This document shows, in pieces, positions 44,953 to 53,815 of a stretch of 64,000 bases of DNA. Location of the stretch: contig NZ_JAGGMN010000001.1 in the NCBI RefSeq assembly GCF_017875325.1, positions 1,756,140-1,820,139 of the forward strand, in the 5' to 3' direction. The position numbers were made by a program, and so were the translations under genes. The notes below the pieces were generated by a model. That model saw only the letters and a program-made list of their open reading frames with translations, was not told where the DNA came from and did not search any database. Source of the stretch: Methanofollis sp. W23. Lineage in GTDB: Archaea > Halobacteriota > Methanomicrobia > Methanomicrobiales > Methanofollaceae. Positions within the stretch are counted from its first letter, which is position 1. Each line of letters begins with the position of its first letter.

Positions 44953-45143
44953 TTCATTTCAGGAATTCTGAACGTATTTCTTTCGCCAGGGGGGTGCACC
45001 CCGTAGACCTCCTACGACGAGGAGAGGCAGGGGCGGCAATGGAACACGGCCTCCACCAAATAAGATATGGGTGAGACGTGATCTCGCCTCACGACGAATT
45101 CTACAGAGCGATCATACCTGGCCTGAAAAAGGTGAGGAGATAA

Positions 45144-45175
45144 AAAGGCGCACCCCGGGAACAGAAATTCCCGGG
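45144..45175 (-). terminator. hairpin terminator of the 64-residue protein gene
   Basis: CCCGGGAA (45154-45161) pairs with TTCCCGGG (45168-45175), and on the minus strand the stem is followed by TTTTTATC. Confidence 0.7.
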
Positions 45176-45190
45176 TTCAGTCGCGGGGCC

Positions 45191-45385
45191 TTACTGCTCG
45201 TAGGCGACGAGGATCTTGCCGAGTTTCTTCTCTTCTTCCTGAACCTTCTTGACCTCGTCCTTAGAGAGGTCGGCAAATGCCGGGACCTTCTCGTAGGCCA
45301 CGAGGATAGTCCCGAACTCGTCCTCAAATTTTTTGAGGGTCTTCAATTTCTCGTCAGAGAGATGGGCATAGGCCGTGCATTGCAT
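45191..45385 (-). CDS. 64-residue protein made of two similar helical repeats
   Basis: The small acidic protein consists of LSDEKLKTLKKFEDEFGTIL plus VAYEK, and LSKDEVKKVQEEEKKLGKIL plus VAYEQ: an internal duplication of about 28 residues each. It has no cysteine pair or membrane segment. Strong signals support it: on the minus strand TTTATAAAAGGTATATATC as promoter, GGTGACGACAG before the ATG, and a perfect hairpin with a T run after the stop. The tight promoter-to-terminator unit suggests high expression. Family and function are unknown to me. Confidence 0.85.
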   Translation of the reverse strand: MQCTAYAHLSDEKLKTLKKFEDEFGTILVAYEKVPAFADLSKDEVKKVQEEEKKLGKILVAYEQ

Positions 45386-45414
45386 CTGTCGTCACCATCC
45401 CCCTCTCTGCGCCC

Positions 45415-45440
45415 ATAAGATATATACCTTTTATAAATCA
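45415..45440 (-). promoter_or_regulatory. promoter of the 64-residue protein gene
   Basis: AT-rich block; on the minus strand TTTATAAAAGGTATATATCT, 35-55 bp before the ATG. Confidence 0.6.
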
Positions 45441-45443
45441 TGA

Positions 45444-46211
45444 TTGATATATCCCAACGACACTGGCGGGCGGGCTGAGGCAAGGCCGCCAGGTGGTGGG
45501 GGTGGAGACCTGGATCCCGGAGAGGTGCCCTTCTTCAGAACGCCCTGGCTTGACCTGTGGTTCTCGGTGCAGTGCCACTTTCCTGAACCGCCCGGGCAGT
45601 ATACTCTTACCTGCACCCTCTATGACCTTGCCGGCGCCGTGAAAAAGACCTTCAACGATGAGGGGGTGCCTTCCTGCCCCTATGGCCGGCGGGCCCTGAC
45701 ATTCGGAACAAGAGTCAGGGCGACCCCTGACCCCTGCACCGTCGAGTACCTCATCACCCCCCGCAGGAAGTACGCCCTCCACGACCTCGCCACCGACCGG
45801 CAGGCGCTCGTGGCGACAAACCAGATCTTTGCCTCGCGTGCCGGGGTGCCGGTCAGGCCCATGCCGCTCGCCTGCGTCGGGTACGACGACGCCGGCACCC
45901 CGGTGGGCCGCCTCAGTTTCGGGCCGCTCTCGGTGCGCTACCAGATGCGCGACCGGGTGCGGTCTGGCATCGACGACCTCTTCTTCGACAAATTCTGTTT
46001 TCACGAGACCGTCTTTGAGACCGTCTCACGGTTCAGGGACGGGCGGCTCTCGGCGTACGCCGCCGCCTGGGTGGAGAGGGTGGAGGCGGTCATCGAGGAC
46101 GAACTGGCCGCCGGCGGGTGCGACCGCCGGACGATCGAGCGGCAGGCCAGGGCGGTGGACGACTTTCTCCGTGGGGTCTCAAGGCGGTATCAGATGCCGC
46201 GGGGGTGGTGA
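45444..46211 (+). CDS. hypothetical protein, N terminus uncertain (possible frameshift)
   Basis: From about 45525 (VPFFRTPWLDLWFSVQCHF) to the stop the frame has the high third-position G/C of real genes: a beta-rich first half (GQYTLTCTLYDLAGAVKKTF) and a helical second half (AYAAAWVERVEAVIEDELAA). Before 45525 this frame looks non-coding and offers only a TTG at 45444. Instead the third frame between about 45450 and 45520 has coding-like codons (LAGGLRQGRQVVGVETWIPE), and ATG at 45440 opens a third short frame. A damaged 5' end is likely, or a start at GTG 45525. No known family. Confidence 0.55.
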   Translation: MIYPNDTGGRAEARPPGGGGGDLDPGEVPFFRTPWLDLWFSVQCHFPEPPGQYTLTCTLYDLAGAVKKTFNDEGVPSCPYGRRALTFGTRVRATPDPCTVEYLITPRRKYALHDLATDRQALVATNQIFASRAGVPVRPMPLACVGYDDAGTPVGRLSFGPLSVRYQMRDRVRSGIDDLFFDKFCFHETVFETVSRFRDGRLSAYAAAWVERVEAVIEDELAAGGCDRRTIERQARAVDDFLRGVSRRYQMPRGW

Positions 46212-46943
46212 ATCCCTCTCATCATAATGAGTGGTGAGGAATGTCAGACGACCACACCAAGAGCATATCCCAAAAGTATCCCACGTTCGATCAATCATCT
46301 GGATCAAGACTCTTTTCGGCCGTTCGTCTGCCTTCCCTGCTTCAATTGCTATCCAGGGGTTTCCAGAGGCAACGCCTCGCGTGTGAGTGACGGAGGAAGG
46401 CAGACCGATCAGAGGTGCCGCCCACAGAGAGCATAAAGAATGGTTCCTTGCTCCCTCCCGCCGGGGGGAGACCCCCCTGACCCCCCCACGACGAAGATAG
46501 GGACGGGGCGGCAACAATCTCTTGAACAACACCGTGCTTCAGAAACTTCTTCTTCTCACCGATCAAGGCCAGAGAAGTTTTGGGATGACCTCCAAGGAAA
46601 AATGATCTTCACCTGATCCACTGACCGCCATCCCAGGTAGAGAAGAGGAGGGCTCTCGCCTTGCACCCTCTCGACGATGTCCTTTCACGGTCGTCTGGCG
46701 ATAGGGCTCATGGGCCTTCGGCCCCCTTGTCTCTCGTCATGAAGATGGGTGGTGAACGTCAGGCACCCGTTCAAAAAAGGGTGAGCCTCGTCAGGATCCC
46801 CTGCTCTGCACTCCCCTCCCTCTCGCCATCGCGGGGAGCGAGCAAGAGCGAGTGTGAGAAATTCTCCGATTTTCGAGGTCAGGGGGTGCACCCCCCGGCG
46901 AAGACGGGGGGACACCATTCATGAAGATCCGAAGGGCCGACCC
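46212..46943. repeat. gene-free stretch filled with decayed repeats
   Basis: 46320-46510 has a type B-like body (CTGCCTTCCCTGCTTCAATT, GCCGGGGGGAGACCCCCCTG, CCCCCACGACGAAGATAGGG). 46795-46870 has a type D piece (CTCTCGCCATCGCGGGGAGC, GAGTGTGAGAAATTCTCC). No terminal repeats are intact and no gene is seen. Confidence 0.5.
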
Positions 46944-49163
46944 TTACCGCTCTTCTTCCAGTGCCCCGGCCCAGACGCACTGCCCGAAACTGATGCACCC
47001 GTCGCCGAGGGGATAGTCGCGGCTGACAAGAAGGTCCAGGCCCTCGGCCTCGACGACCGAGCGGACCGTCTCCCTGATCATATGGTTGTAGGCCACCCCG
47101 CCAGAGAGGGCGACCCGCGGGATCCCGCGCTCGTGCGCCGCATGCACCGCGAGGGCCGCGACCCCGCGGGCGAGGGTGCACTGGACCGAGGCGGCGATAT
47201 CGGCGACCTTTGCCCCGGCATCATAGGCGTCGAAGGCCCTCGTGAGAAGGGCAGAGGTCTTGAGCACCTCGCACCCGTCGCCGTCACGCTCGAAGGAGAG
47301 GTCCCAGGTCTCAGGGGTGCCCCCGGCCGCCACGGCCTCGAACTTCATCGCCGGTTCTCCGTCATAGGTCCGCTCCCGGCAGATCCCGAGAAGGGCCGAG
47401 GCGGCGTCGAGCACCCGGCCCGTGCTGCTGGTCTGCGCCACATTGAACCCTCGCTCGACCTGGCGGGCCAGCACCCCGAGTTCGGTCTCGCCCCAGCCGC
47501 GGCTGGCCAGGAGGGCGAGGGTCCGCTCGTGGGGGAGGATCCCGTAGAGCATCCGCTCAGGGAACCGCGTCGCAAGGTCGCCGCCAGGCATCCCGACCGT
47601 CTCCAGATGGCCCACCCGCTCGAGGTCCGGCACCGCCCCGGCAAAGACCTCGCCGCCCCAGATGGTGCCGTCGTCGCCGTAACCTACGCCGTCGATGGCG
47701 ATCCCGACGCACTCCTCCCGTGTCGTCGCCGCGATATGGGCGCGGTGGTGCTGGACCGGCACCAGTGCCGCCCCCGTCTCCTCGGCAAGCCTCTGGGCAT
47801 ACCGCGTCGAGAGGAACTGCGGGTGGAGATCGTGGGCGATCACCTCGAACCCCGCACCCAGGAGCCCGCCGATCGTCTCCACCGTCTCCTGCAGGTAGGC
47901 GAGGGTCTGGGGGTTTCTCACATTCCCGACATGCGGGGAGGTGACCGCGAACCCGTGCTGGTAGACCGTCGTGGTGGCGTTGAGTTCAGGCCCCACCCCG
48001 AGGATGCATCGCTCGCCGAGATCGATCTTCGCCCGCTTCGGGGCGATGCCCCGCGAGAGCCTGATGATATGCCCGTCCCGCACCACCGAGTCGTCGCACC
48101 GGTTCACGATCTGGCGGTCATGGACCAGGAACCCGTCGGCCGTCCCGTTGAGATGGGCAAGGGCGTCATCAGTGGCGGTGATCATCGGCGTCCCAGGCAC
48201 ATTGGCGCTGGTCATCACCAGGAGGTCGTGGTCGAGACGGGCGAAGAGGAGGTGGTGGAGCCCGGTGTACGGGAGCATCACCCCCAGGGTGTGAAGGGAC
48301 GAGAGCCCCGCGTGGGCCGTTGCGTCCTTCTTCTTCATCACGACGATCGGGCGGACGCGGCTCGTGAGCGCCTCGCGGTCCCATGCCGTCGGCTCGACAT
48401 AGCGCTCGACCGCCTCCCTGGTCATCATCACCGCCAGGGGTTGCTCGGGCCTGTTCAACCTGGCCTTGAGCGTGCCTGCCGCCTCCTCGGTGCAGGCAAG
48501 ATGGAACCCCCCGACCCCCAGGATTGCAAGGACCGCCCCGGCGTCGAGCATCGCCGCCGCCGCCCCGACCGGGTCCTCGCTTCCCACCGACTCGCCGTCA
48601 GGCCCGAGGAGGGCGAGGCCTGGGCCGCACCCCCCGCAGGCGATCGTCTGGGCATGATGCCGCCGGCACCCTGGATCGGTGTACTCGGCCTCGCACGCCC
48701 CGCACATCGGAAACTCCTCCATCGCCGTCCGCTCCCGGTCGTACGGAAGACTCCTGATGATGCTGTAGCGTGGGCCGCAGTTGACGCACGAAGTCGCCCA
48801 GTAGCCCTCGTAGCGTCCCCCAGGCGTGAAGATGTCCCTGATACACTCATCGCAGACGGCGACATCAGGCGGGATCAACCCGTCCAGCGCCCCGGTACCG
48901 CTCGGCAGGATCATAAACCCCGTTTCGACCTCTTCATCGAGAGGCAGCACCTCGACCGAGTCGATGACCGAGAGAGGCGTTCCACCTGCCACTGCCTGGC
49001 AGAACTCCGAAAAGCGCGCACCGGACGCAGTGATCTCCACCCTGCTCCCGAGGTTCTTGACCCACCCTGATATGCCGTATTTCTCGGCGAGACCATAGAC
49101 AAACGGACGAAATCCGACGCCCTGCACGATCCCGCGGATGATGATTTTTCCTCTGTTTTGCAT
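46944..49163 (-). CDS. hypF: carbamoyltransferase HypF, [NiFe]-hydrogenase maturation
   Basis: A 739-residue protein that turns carbamoyl phosphate into the thiocarbamate on HypE from which the cyanide ligands of the hydrogenase iron derive. Domains in order: acylphosphatase (GIVQGVGFRPFVYGLAEKYG, to about 90), two zinc fingers (CDECIRDIF..CVNC and CGACEAEY..CGGC), a YrdC-type nucleotide domain (to about 370), and a Kae1-like C-terminal domain (VPVQHHRAHIAATTREECVG, GIAIDGVGYGDDGTIWGGEV, RVALSGGVAYNHMI). Length is standard. The promoter TATA at 49198-49210 is shared with the diverging winged-helix gene. No other hyp gene is in the window. Confidence 0.96.
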   Translation of the reverse strand: MQNRGKIIIRGIVQGVGFRPFVYGLAEKYGISGWVKNLGSRVEITASGARFSEFCQAVAGGTPLSVIDSVEVLPLDEEVETGFMILPSGTGALDGLIPPDVAVCDECIRDIFTPGGRYEGYWATSCVNCGPRYSIIRSLPYDRERTAMEEFPMCGACEAEYTDPGCRRHHAQTIACGGCGPGLALLGPDGESVGSEDPVGAAAAMLDAGAVLAILGVGGFHLACTEEAAGTLKARLNRPEQPLAVMMTREAVERYVEPTAWDREALTSRVRPIVVMKKKDATAHAGLSSLHTLGVMLPYTGLHHLLFARLDHDLLVMTSANVPGTPMITATDDALAHLNGTADGFLVHDRQIVNRCDDSVVRDGHIIRLSRGIAPKRAKIDLGERCILGVGPELNATTTVYQHGFAVTSPHVGNVRNPQTLAYLQETVETIGGLLGAGFEVIAHDLHPQFLSTRYAQRLAEETGAALVPVQHHRAHIAATTREECVGIAIDGVGYGDDGTIWGGEVFAGAVPDLERVGHLETVGMPGGDLATRFPERMLYGILPHERTLALLASRGWGETELGVLARQVERGFNVAQTSSTGRVLDAASALLGICRERTYDGEPAMKFEAVAAGGTPETWDLSFERDGDGCEVLKTSALLTRAFDAYDAGAKVADIAASVQCTLARGVAALAVHAAHERGIPRVALSGGVAYNHMIRETVRSVVEAEGLDLLVSRDYPLGDGCISFGQCVWAGALEEER

Positions 49164-49197
49164 TGCGCGACCTGCAAAGGTTTATTGGCTTACAGTG

Positions 49198-49210
49198 CGA
49201 TATATAAATA
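49198..49210. promoter_or_regulatory. shared divergent TATA region, hypF and winged-helix gene
   Basis: CGATATATAAATA works on both strands. For the plus strand it predicts a start near 49229, which speaks for the GTG at 49241 rather than the one at 49220 as start codon. Confidence 0.55.
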
Positions 49211-49240
49211 GGGTTTTGCGTGACAGGTCATATCAGGATA

Positions 49241-49732
49241 GTGAATGATCCAGTTGAGATCGTGCCTCTCTTGTTGACTTTCAATAATCCGAAATTCAAA
49301 GAGATCTACGGACTCTTAAACAAGAAATGGATGACTGAGCAAGAGCTCTGTGAAGAGTGTGACAGCACGTGTGTCGGCCCATGTCTCTCAATTCTGAAGA
49401 AAGGTAATCTCATCGAGGAGCAGTGGCGGATGCCTGAACCAGGCAAGAAGCCAAGTAAAGAATTCCGGACAACGTATGGCGGATTCAGGGCAAACTTCCA
49501 GTGCACCATGACCGACCTGGCCGACCTCATCTATCTGGCGCTCTCGACCGACGAGCACCTCAGGACGATGGTCACCTGCGTCGAGGACGAACTGGAGATC
49601 GGGAACACTTCTATCGCCGACATCGCCAGGAAATACGGGGTATCTCCCCTCTATGTCAAGGGCCTTACCAAACGGATCCCGAACCTTGACGTAAAGGGCC
49701 AGGGGCTGATGTATGTCGAAGACACCAGGTGA
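49241..49732 (+). CDS. winged-helix (ArsR-like) regulator
   Basis: This encodes about 163 residues. The N terminus has a winged-helix pattern (FKEIYGLLNKKWMTEQELCE, SILKKGNLIEEQWRM) with three cysteines (CEECDSTCVGPC) that could bind metal or a cluster. ALSTDEHLRTMVTCVEDELE and a second helix-turn-helix-like segment (NTSIADIARKYGVSPLYVKG) follow. The GTG at 49241 is favoured by the promoter position; a GTG at 49220 would add seven residues. Its end overlaps the next gene by 20 bp. It is probably a DNA-binding protein sensing redox or metal, inferred from the cysteines only. Confidence 0.75.
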   Translation: MNDPVEIVPLLLTFNNPKFKEIYGLLNKKWMTEQELCEECDSTCVGPCLSILKKGNLIEEQWRMPEPGKKPSKEFRTTYGGFRANFQCTMTDLADLIYLALSTDEHLRTMVTCVEDELEIGNTSIADIARKYGVSPLYVKGLTKRIPNLDVKGQGLMYVEDTR

Positions 49733-50525
49733 AGACCCGGTGGCAACCCTGCTTCGAAGCAAGCGGGAGATCACCAGGTTCCAGATCCTGGTCGAGGTCG
49801 CCGAGCACCAACCGGCGGTCAGGCAACAGGAGATCGCCGAGAAGATGGGGGTGACCCCCCAGGCGGTCTCCGAGTACATCAGGGAACTCTCCGACGACGG
49901 GTTTGTCTCGGCCTACGGCAGAGGGCGCTACGAGGTCACCAAGGAAGGGATCGAGTGGGTGCTTGCCAATGCCGAGGTGCTGGAGAACTATGCCCGCCAT
50001 GTCACCCGCGACGTGATCCAGAAGGTCCGGGTCTGGCCGGCGGTCGCCGCCGAGCCCCTCAAGGAGGGGGACGCCGTCGGGGTCTTCATGAAAGACGGCT
50101 GGCTCTATGCCTCGAAGACCGAACAGACGGCGATGGGTACGGTGATCGCCGACGCCGAGGCCGGGCAGGACGTCGGGGTTGCACGGCTCGCCGGACTCAT
50201 CGACCATACCGAGGGGACGGTGCATGTCCTCAAGGTCCCGCGGATCGAGCGGGGCGGCTCCAGGAAGATGGACCTGGCCGGAGTGCGGGGGGTCCTGGCA
50301 GGGGTCCAGGTGGTCGGGATCGCCGGGCTCGAGGCGTCGGTCGTGATGAAAAGTATCGGACGAACACCGGATATCTCTTTTGGCTCACGGGAAGGCGTGA
50401 TCGAAGCCGCCTTCCACGGGGTGGAGTGTGCCATCCTCATCGTCGATGAGGAGTTCACTGATTTCCTCAAGAGGCTCGAGAATGCCGGCCTCAGTTACGT
50501 GATCCACGACCTGATCCTGCCATGA
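49713..50525 (+). CDS. MarR/winged-helix regulator with C-terminal ligand domain
   Basis: This encodes 270 residues. Residues about 18-80 form a clear winged helix (EITRFQILVEVAEHQPAVRQ, QEIAEKMGVTPQAVSEYIRE, GFVSAYGRGRYEVTKEGIEW). The remaining 190 residues are a compact alpha/beta part with GDAVGVFMKDGWLYASKTEQ and IGRTPDISFGSREGVIEAAF, of a type seen in euryarchaeal regulators without known ligand. Overlaps on both sides (20 bp and 4 bp) tie it to the preceding regulator and the following helicase in one operon. Confidence 0.85.
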   Translation: MSKTPGEDPVATLLRSKREITRFQILVEVAEHQPAVRQQEIAEKMGVTPQAVSEYIRELSDDGFVSAYGRGRYEVTKEGIEWVLANAEVLENYARHVTRDVIQKVRVWPAVAAEPLKEGDAVGVFMKDGWLYASKTEQTAMGTVIADAEAGQDVGVARLAGLIDHTEGTVHVLKVPRIERGGSRKMDLAGVRGVLAGVQVVGIAGLEASVVMKSIGRTPDISFGSREGVIEAAFHGVECAILIVDEEFTDFLKRLENAGLSYVIHDLILP

Positions 50526-52540
50526 CGGTCATCATCGTCCCCCAGCGAGGGTCATATCGGCTGATCATCTATAATGGGAAGAAAGTCCTGAACACCGGAG
50601 TCTTCGGGCTTTCTTCCACGGCAAAAGGGTACAGGCCGGTCAATTTCAAGACGAGAAAACCGGGGCGGAGAAATTACAGGAATATCCCGACCAAGCAGCT
50701 CGTCGACCTGGTCCGCACCTCGAAGATCTGGATCACGAGGCCTGAACCGGCGCTGATGGCCTTCCTCGGCGACTTCCAGGTCTCGTCGAAGGTGGCCCCG
50801 CTCTGCCGGACCTGTCTGCTCGAGGACAGGGTCTCGGTGCTCAACAAGAAGAACGCGGTGCGCTACGGGCGCGAGCGGATCTGTATGGACTGCGCCGAGC
50901 GGGAACTGCGCCGCGAGATGGGCTACCTGGGGCAGTTCGGGCAGCGGTCATTCCAATATATCAGGGCGCTGCTGGAGACCTATAAGGACATCGACCGGGT
51001 GCTCGGGCTGCTCCAGCCCGAACAGCGCGATCCCTCCCAGACGCTCTTCGACCGGATGGAGGCGGTCAAGCCGGTCAAGACCCACCATATCACGCAGGTG
51101 CCGGTGCCGAAGGCGTTTGCAAAGGCGTCAGGGGTGGAGTACCTCACGCCGGTCCAGCAGCTCGCGGTGAACGGCGGGCTGCTGGAGGGCAAGGACCTCC
51201 TGGTGGTCTCGGCGACAGCGAGCGGGAAGACGTTCGTCGGCGAGATGGCCGGGATGAAGAACCTGCTCGAAGGACGGGGGCGTCTGCTCTTCCTGGTGCC
51301 GCTCGTCGCCCTTGCAAACCAGAAATACTTCAGGTTCAGGGAGCGTTACAAAGACCTGGCGTCGGTCGCCCTCCAGACCGGAACGAGTCGGCTCAACCTG
51401 CCCGAGACAAGGCCGGTGGGCGAGCGGAACACCCGGGCGCAGGTCATCGTCGGGACCTATGAGGGGCTTGACACGATCTTTCGGAATGGTCGGCGGCTCA
51501 AGGATATCGGGACGGTGGTCATCGACGAGGTCCAGAACCTGGAGGAGCCCGAGCGCGGCCACCGTCTGGACGGGCTGATCGCAAGGATCAAAAAGACCTC
51601 GCCGAATGCCCAGTTCCTCTACCTGTCGGCGACGATCGGGTCGCCGAATGTGCTGGCCGGGAAGCTGGAGGCGAAGCTGGTCAGGTACGACAGCCGCCCG
51701 GTGCCGCTGGACCGCCACCTCATCTTCTGCGAGAAGAAGAAGAAGGTCCAGTTCATCAAGTCGATGGTGCGTGAGGAGTTTGCCAGGCGGTCCTCGAAGG
51801 GCTACCGTGGGCAGACGATCGTCTTCACGAACTCGCGGGCGCGGTGCCATACGCTGGCCAAGGCGATGGGCTCGAATACGGCGAGGCCCTATCATTCCGG
51901 ACTGACCTCGAAGGAACGCCGGCATGTCGAGGAACTCTTCGGGTCGCAGAAGATCGCCTGCGTGGTGACCACCGCGGCCCTGGCGGCAGGGGTGGACTTC
52001 CCGGCGTCGCAGGTGGTCTTTGATGCGCTGGCGATGGGGATCAAGTGGCTCACGGTCCAGGAGTTCAACCAGATGCTGGGGCGTGCGGGGCGGCCCGACT
52101 TCCATGACCAGGGGCGGGTCGTCATCCTTGCCGAACCTGGGGCGACGTATTCGCGGACCTCCAAGGTGACCGAGGAGGAGATGGCGATCGCGTTGCTCAA
52201 GGGCGAGATGGAGGAGGTGGCCCCGGTCTATGGGCTTGAAGGGAGTTCTGAGGAGTTCGCCGCGAACGCGATCGTCTGCAAGGGCGACGAGGCCGAGATC
52301 CAGTGGATGGAACGCAAGATGGTCGGGACCAACGAACCGGTCCTCGAGACGCTCCAGAAGCACCGGTTGGTCAGGCGCAAGAAGGGGCATATCGAGCTCT
52401 CTGACCTTGCCGGGGTGATGGCCAGGCACTTCATCGGGGTCGAGCGGTTGCTGCTCGTCAGGAAACTGGTCAGTTCGAAGAAGGATCCGCTGGATATTGT
52501 CGCGGAGATCAACTGCACCGAGGTCAGGGAAGAGGCCTGA
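50522..52540 (+). CDS. Ski2-like DEAD/DEAH-box helicase with inserted zinc finger (archaeal DUF5814 type)
   Basis: A 672-residue superfamily 2 helicase. An N-terminal extension (1-190) includes a zinc finger CRTCLLEDR..CMDC (C94, C97, C121, C124). The RecA-like domains show Walker A VVSATASGKTFVGEM near 228, LFLVPLVALANQKYF, GTYEGLDTIFRNGRRL, motif II VVIDEVQNLEE near 333 (DEVQ instead of DEVH), LYLSATIGSPNVLAGKLEA, IVFTNSRARCHTLAKAMG and QMLGRAGRPDFHDQG (motif VI). A winged-helix part ends the chain. The family is widespread in euryarchaea next to such regulators; a role in RNA or DNA repair transactions is inferred from the fold. It is followed by a T-rich terminator. Confidence 0.9.
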   Translation: MTVIIVPQRGSYRLIIYNGKKVLNTGVFGLSSTAKGYRPVNFKTRKPGRRNYRNIPTKQLVDLVRTSKIWITRPEPALMAFLGDFQVSSKVAPLCRTCLLEDRVSVLNKKNAVRYGRERICMDCAERELRREMGYLGQFGQRSFQYIRALLETYKDIDRVLGLLQPEQRDPSQTLFDRMEAVKPVKTHHITQVPVPKAFAKASGVEYLTPVQQLAVNGGLLEGKDLLVVSATASGKTFVGEMAGMKNLLEGRGRLLFLVPLVALANQKYFRFRERYKDLASVALQTGTSRLNLPETRPVGERNTRAQVIVGTYEGLDTIFRNGRRLKDIGTVVIDEVQNLEEPERGHRLDGLIARIKKTSPNAQFLYLSATIGSPNVLAGKLEAKLVRYDSRPVPLDRHLIFCEKKKKVQFIKSMVREEFARRSSKGYRGQTIVFTNSRARCHTLAKAMGSNTARPYHSGLTSKERRHVEELFGSQKIACVVTTAALAAGVDFPASQVVFDALAMGIKWLTVQEFNQMLGRAGRPDFHDQGRVVILAEPGATYSRTSKVTEEEMAIALLKGEMEEVAPVYGLEGSSEEFAANAIVCKGDEAEIQWMERKMVGTNEPVLETLQKHRLVRRKKGHIELSDLAGVMARHFIGVERLLLVRKLVSSKKDPLDIVAEINCTEVREEA

Positions 52541-52555
52541 GCAGTCGGGTCTCGC

Positions 52556-52578
52556 GGATATTTTCTTTTCTTTTTTTC
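52556..52578 (+). terminator. T-rich terminator after the helicase gene
   Basis: ATATTTTCTTTTCTTTTTTT starts 16 nt after the stop codon. Confidence 0.55.
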
Positions 52579-52899
52579 GGCTCTGGAGAAATCCTCTTGA
52601 TGAATCTCTCTTGTGGGGAGTTGGCCGCCTCTCCCAAACCCCCCGCCCTACCACACGATAATAGGTCGAGGACGCCCTCCTTCTTCATCGTCATCCCAGG
52701 AGGGGCCCGGGGGAGCCTCGCCCCCGGCACAGGGGGTGGGAACGCATGCATGCACCTGCAACGAAAAGAAGGGGCAGGGGCGGCGAAGTGAACACGGCCC
52801 CCACCAATTTTCCTGTCTTCATATGGGGGATCACGCCACGAAATCTTTTCATCTGCATGGGTGAGACGCGATCTCGCGTCATGCCGAATTCTACAGAAC
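52579..52899. mobile_element. MITE-like element, A+B with internal deletion (about 321 bp)
   Basis: Left end GGCTCTGGAGAAATCCTC, then a type A interior (CTTGATGAATCTCTCTTGTG), then the end of type B (GGGATCACGCCACGAAATCT, GTCATGCCGAATTCTACAGA). It inserted into or beside the T-rich helicase terminator. Confidence 0.65.
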
Positions 52900-53007
52900 T
52901 TTTACCAGGATCATTTTGGTCTTTTCTCTGGCCGGTGCCGGTTCGTATCACTCTTTGAAAAGAGGACACCCTGATGGCGCGATGGTGATGGAAGAAAGGG
53001 ATTTTTT

Positions 53008-53238
53008 GGCTTTGTAGAAAACCTCTTGTTGAACATCTCTGCGGGGGGCTCGCCGCCCCCCGGTCCCCCCGTGCGAAGAGAGGCGAGGGACGGCATTACA
53101 CTCTTCATGGCGATTGATTTTGCCTTCCCGACCCTATCTTCATCCCGGGGGTCCGGGGGCAGAGTCCCCGGCGAGAAGATGAGGGAAGGCGGTTGAATCA
53201 CGCTCGCACCAAGAATAGGTGAGGGTTTCTACAGGGCC
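53008..53238. mobile_element. MITE-like element, type A, complete (231 bp) with perfect target duplication
   Basis: Left end GGCTTTGTAGAAAACCTC (53008-53025), right end GAGGGTTTCTACAGGGCC (53221-53238). GATTTTTT stands on both sides (53000-53007 and 53239-53246), a perfect 8-bp direct repeat. The interior is the reverse complement of the 5203 copy with about 80 percent or more visible identity. Confidence 0.9.
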
Positions 53239-53246
53239 GATTTTTT

Positions 53247-53583
53247 CCCCTTGCCACAACCAGACCCCACAGTCCCCGCCACGCCTGTGCCTGCACACCA
53301 GACAGGACCCCCTGACCTGCGGCATCTCCCTTCCCCTACGAGGAGCGATGAGATGAACCGTCTGCATTCCCCCTCTCACCGCACCAGAGGAGGAGGACAG
53401 GACCTCCCGCCCCTCCCCCCCACAGGGTGTGAGGGGGGCATGAGGGCGGAGGATACGGAGTGCGACCTCAAGGCTTTGATGTCAAAATAGATTGGGATTA
53501 GATATTCCAAATAATTCCTCGCAGATTAAATAATACATTCAGAATCGGATCATTCATATACCATAAAATGCGTATATTTTCTC
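53247..53583. other. gene-free stretch ending in an AT-rich promoter
   Basis: 53250-53485 is GC-rich without a supported gene. 53490-53583 is strongly AT-rich (GATTAAATAATACATTC, CATATACCATAAAATGCG) and holds the promoter of the next small gene. Confidence 0.45.
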
Positions 53584-53790
53584 ATGACCGAGGAATCGGT
53601 ACCCCCCCAGGAGCAGGGAGAAGAGATGTCGTGGTCATTTACCAGAGAAATCAGGGGAGACGGACTTGACTGTGGAAAAATCGTTCAGGGCGAAGAAGAC
53701 GTGCGGACCTTCATTGAAAAGCACGCAGACGCACTTCCGCCCGCCGAGATGATGATCGACCGGCTACAAAAATTCGATCCTCTCGCCTGA
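53584..53790 (+). CDS. small hypothetical protein (68 residues)
   Basis: An acidic small protein (EEMSWSFTREIRGDGLDCGK, FIEKHADALPPAEMMIDRLQ). The ATG lies about 27 bp after a CATTCATATACC TATA-like element, so the mRNA may be leaderless; M15 is another possible start. Its coding region is clean and the stop is 25 bp from the end of the converging methyltransferase gene. No family recognised. Confidence 0.65.
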   Translation: MTEESVPPQEQGEEMSWSFTREIRGDGLDCGKIVQGEEDVRTFIEKHADALPPAEMMIDRLQKFDPLA

Positions 53791-53815
53791 ACATTTTCCC
53801 CCCTCATCGACCCTC

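Noticed and set aside
45438-46004. A minus-strand open frame opposite the hypothetical gene at 45444
   Set aside because: Its residues look like antisense translation, and the plus strand has the better codon pattern from 45525 on.
46854-49070. A 738-codon open frame opposite hypF
   Set aside because: Composition rich in Arg, Pro and His with no family pattern; hypF on the other strand is unambiguous.
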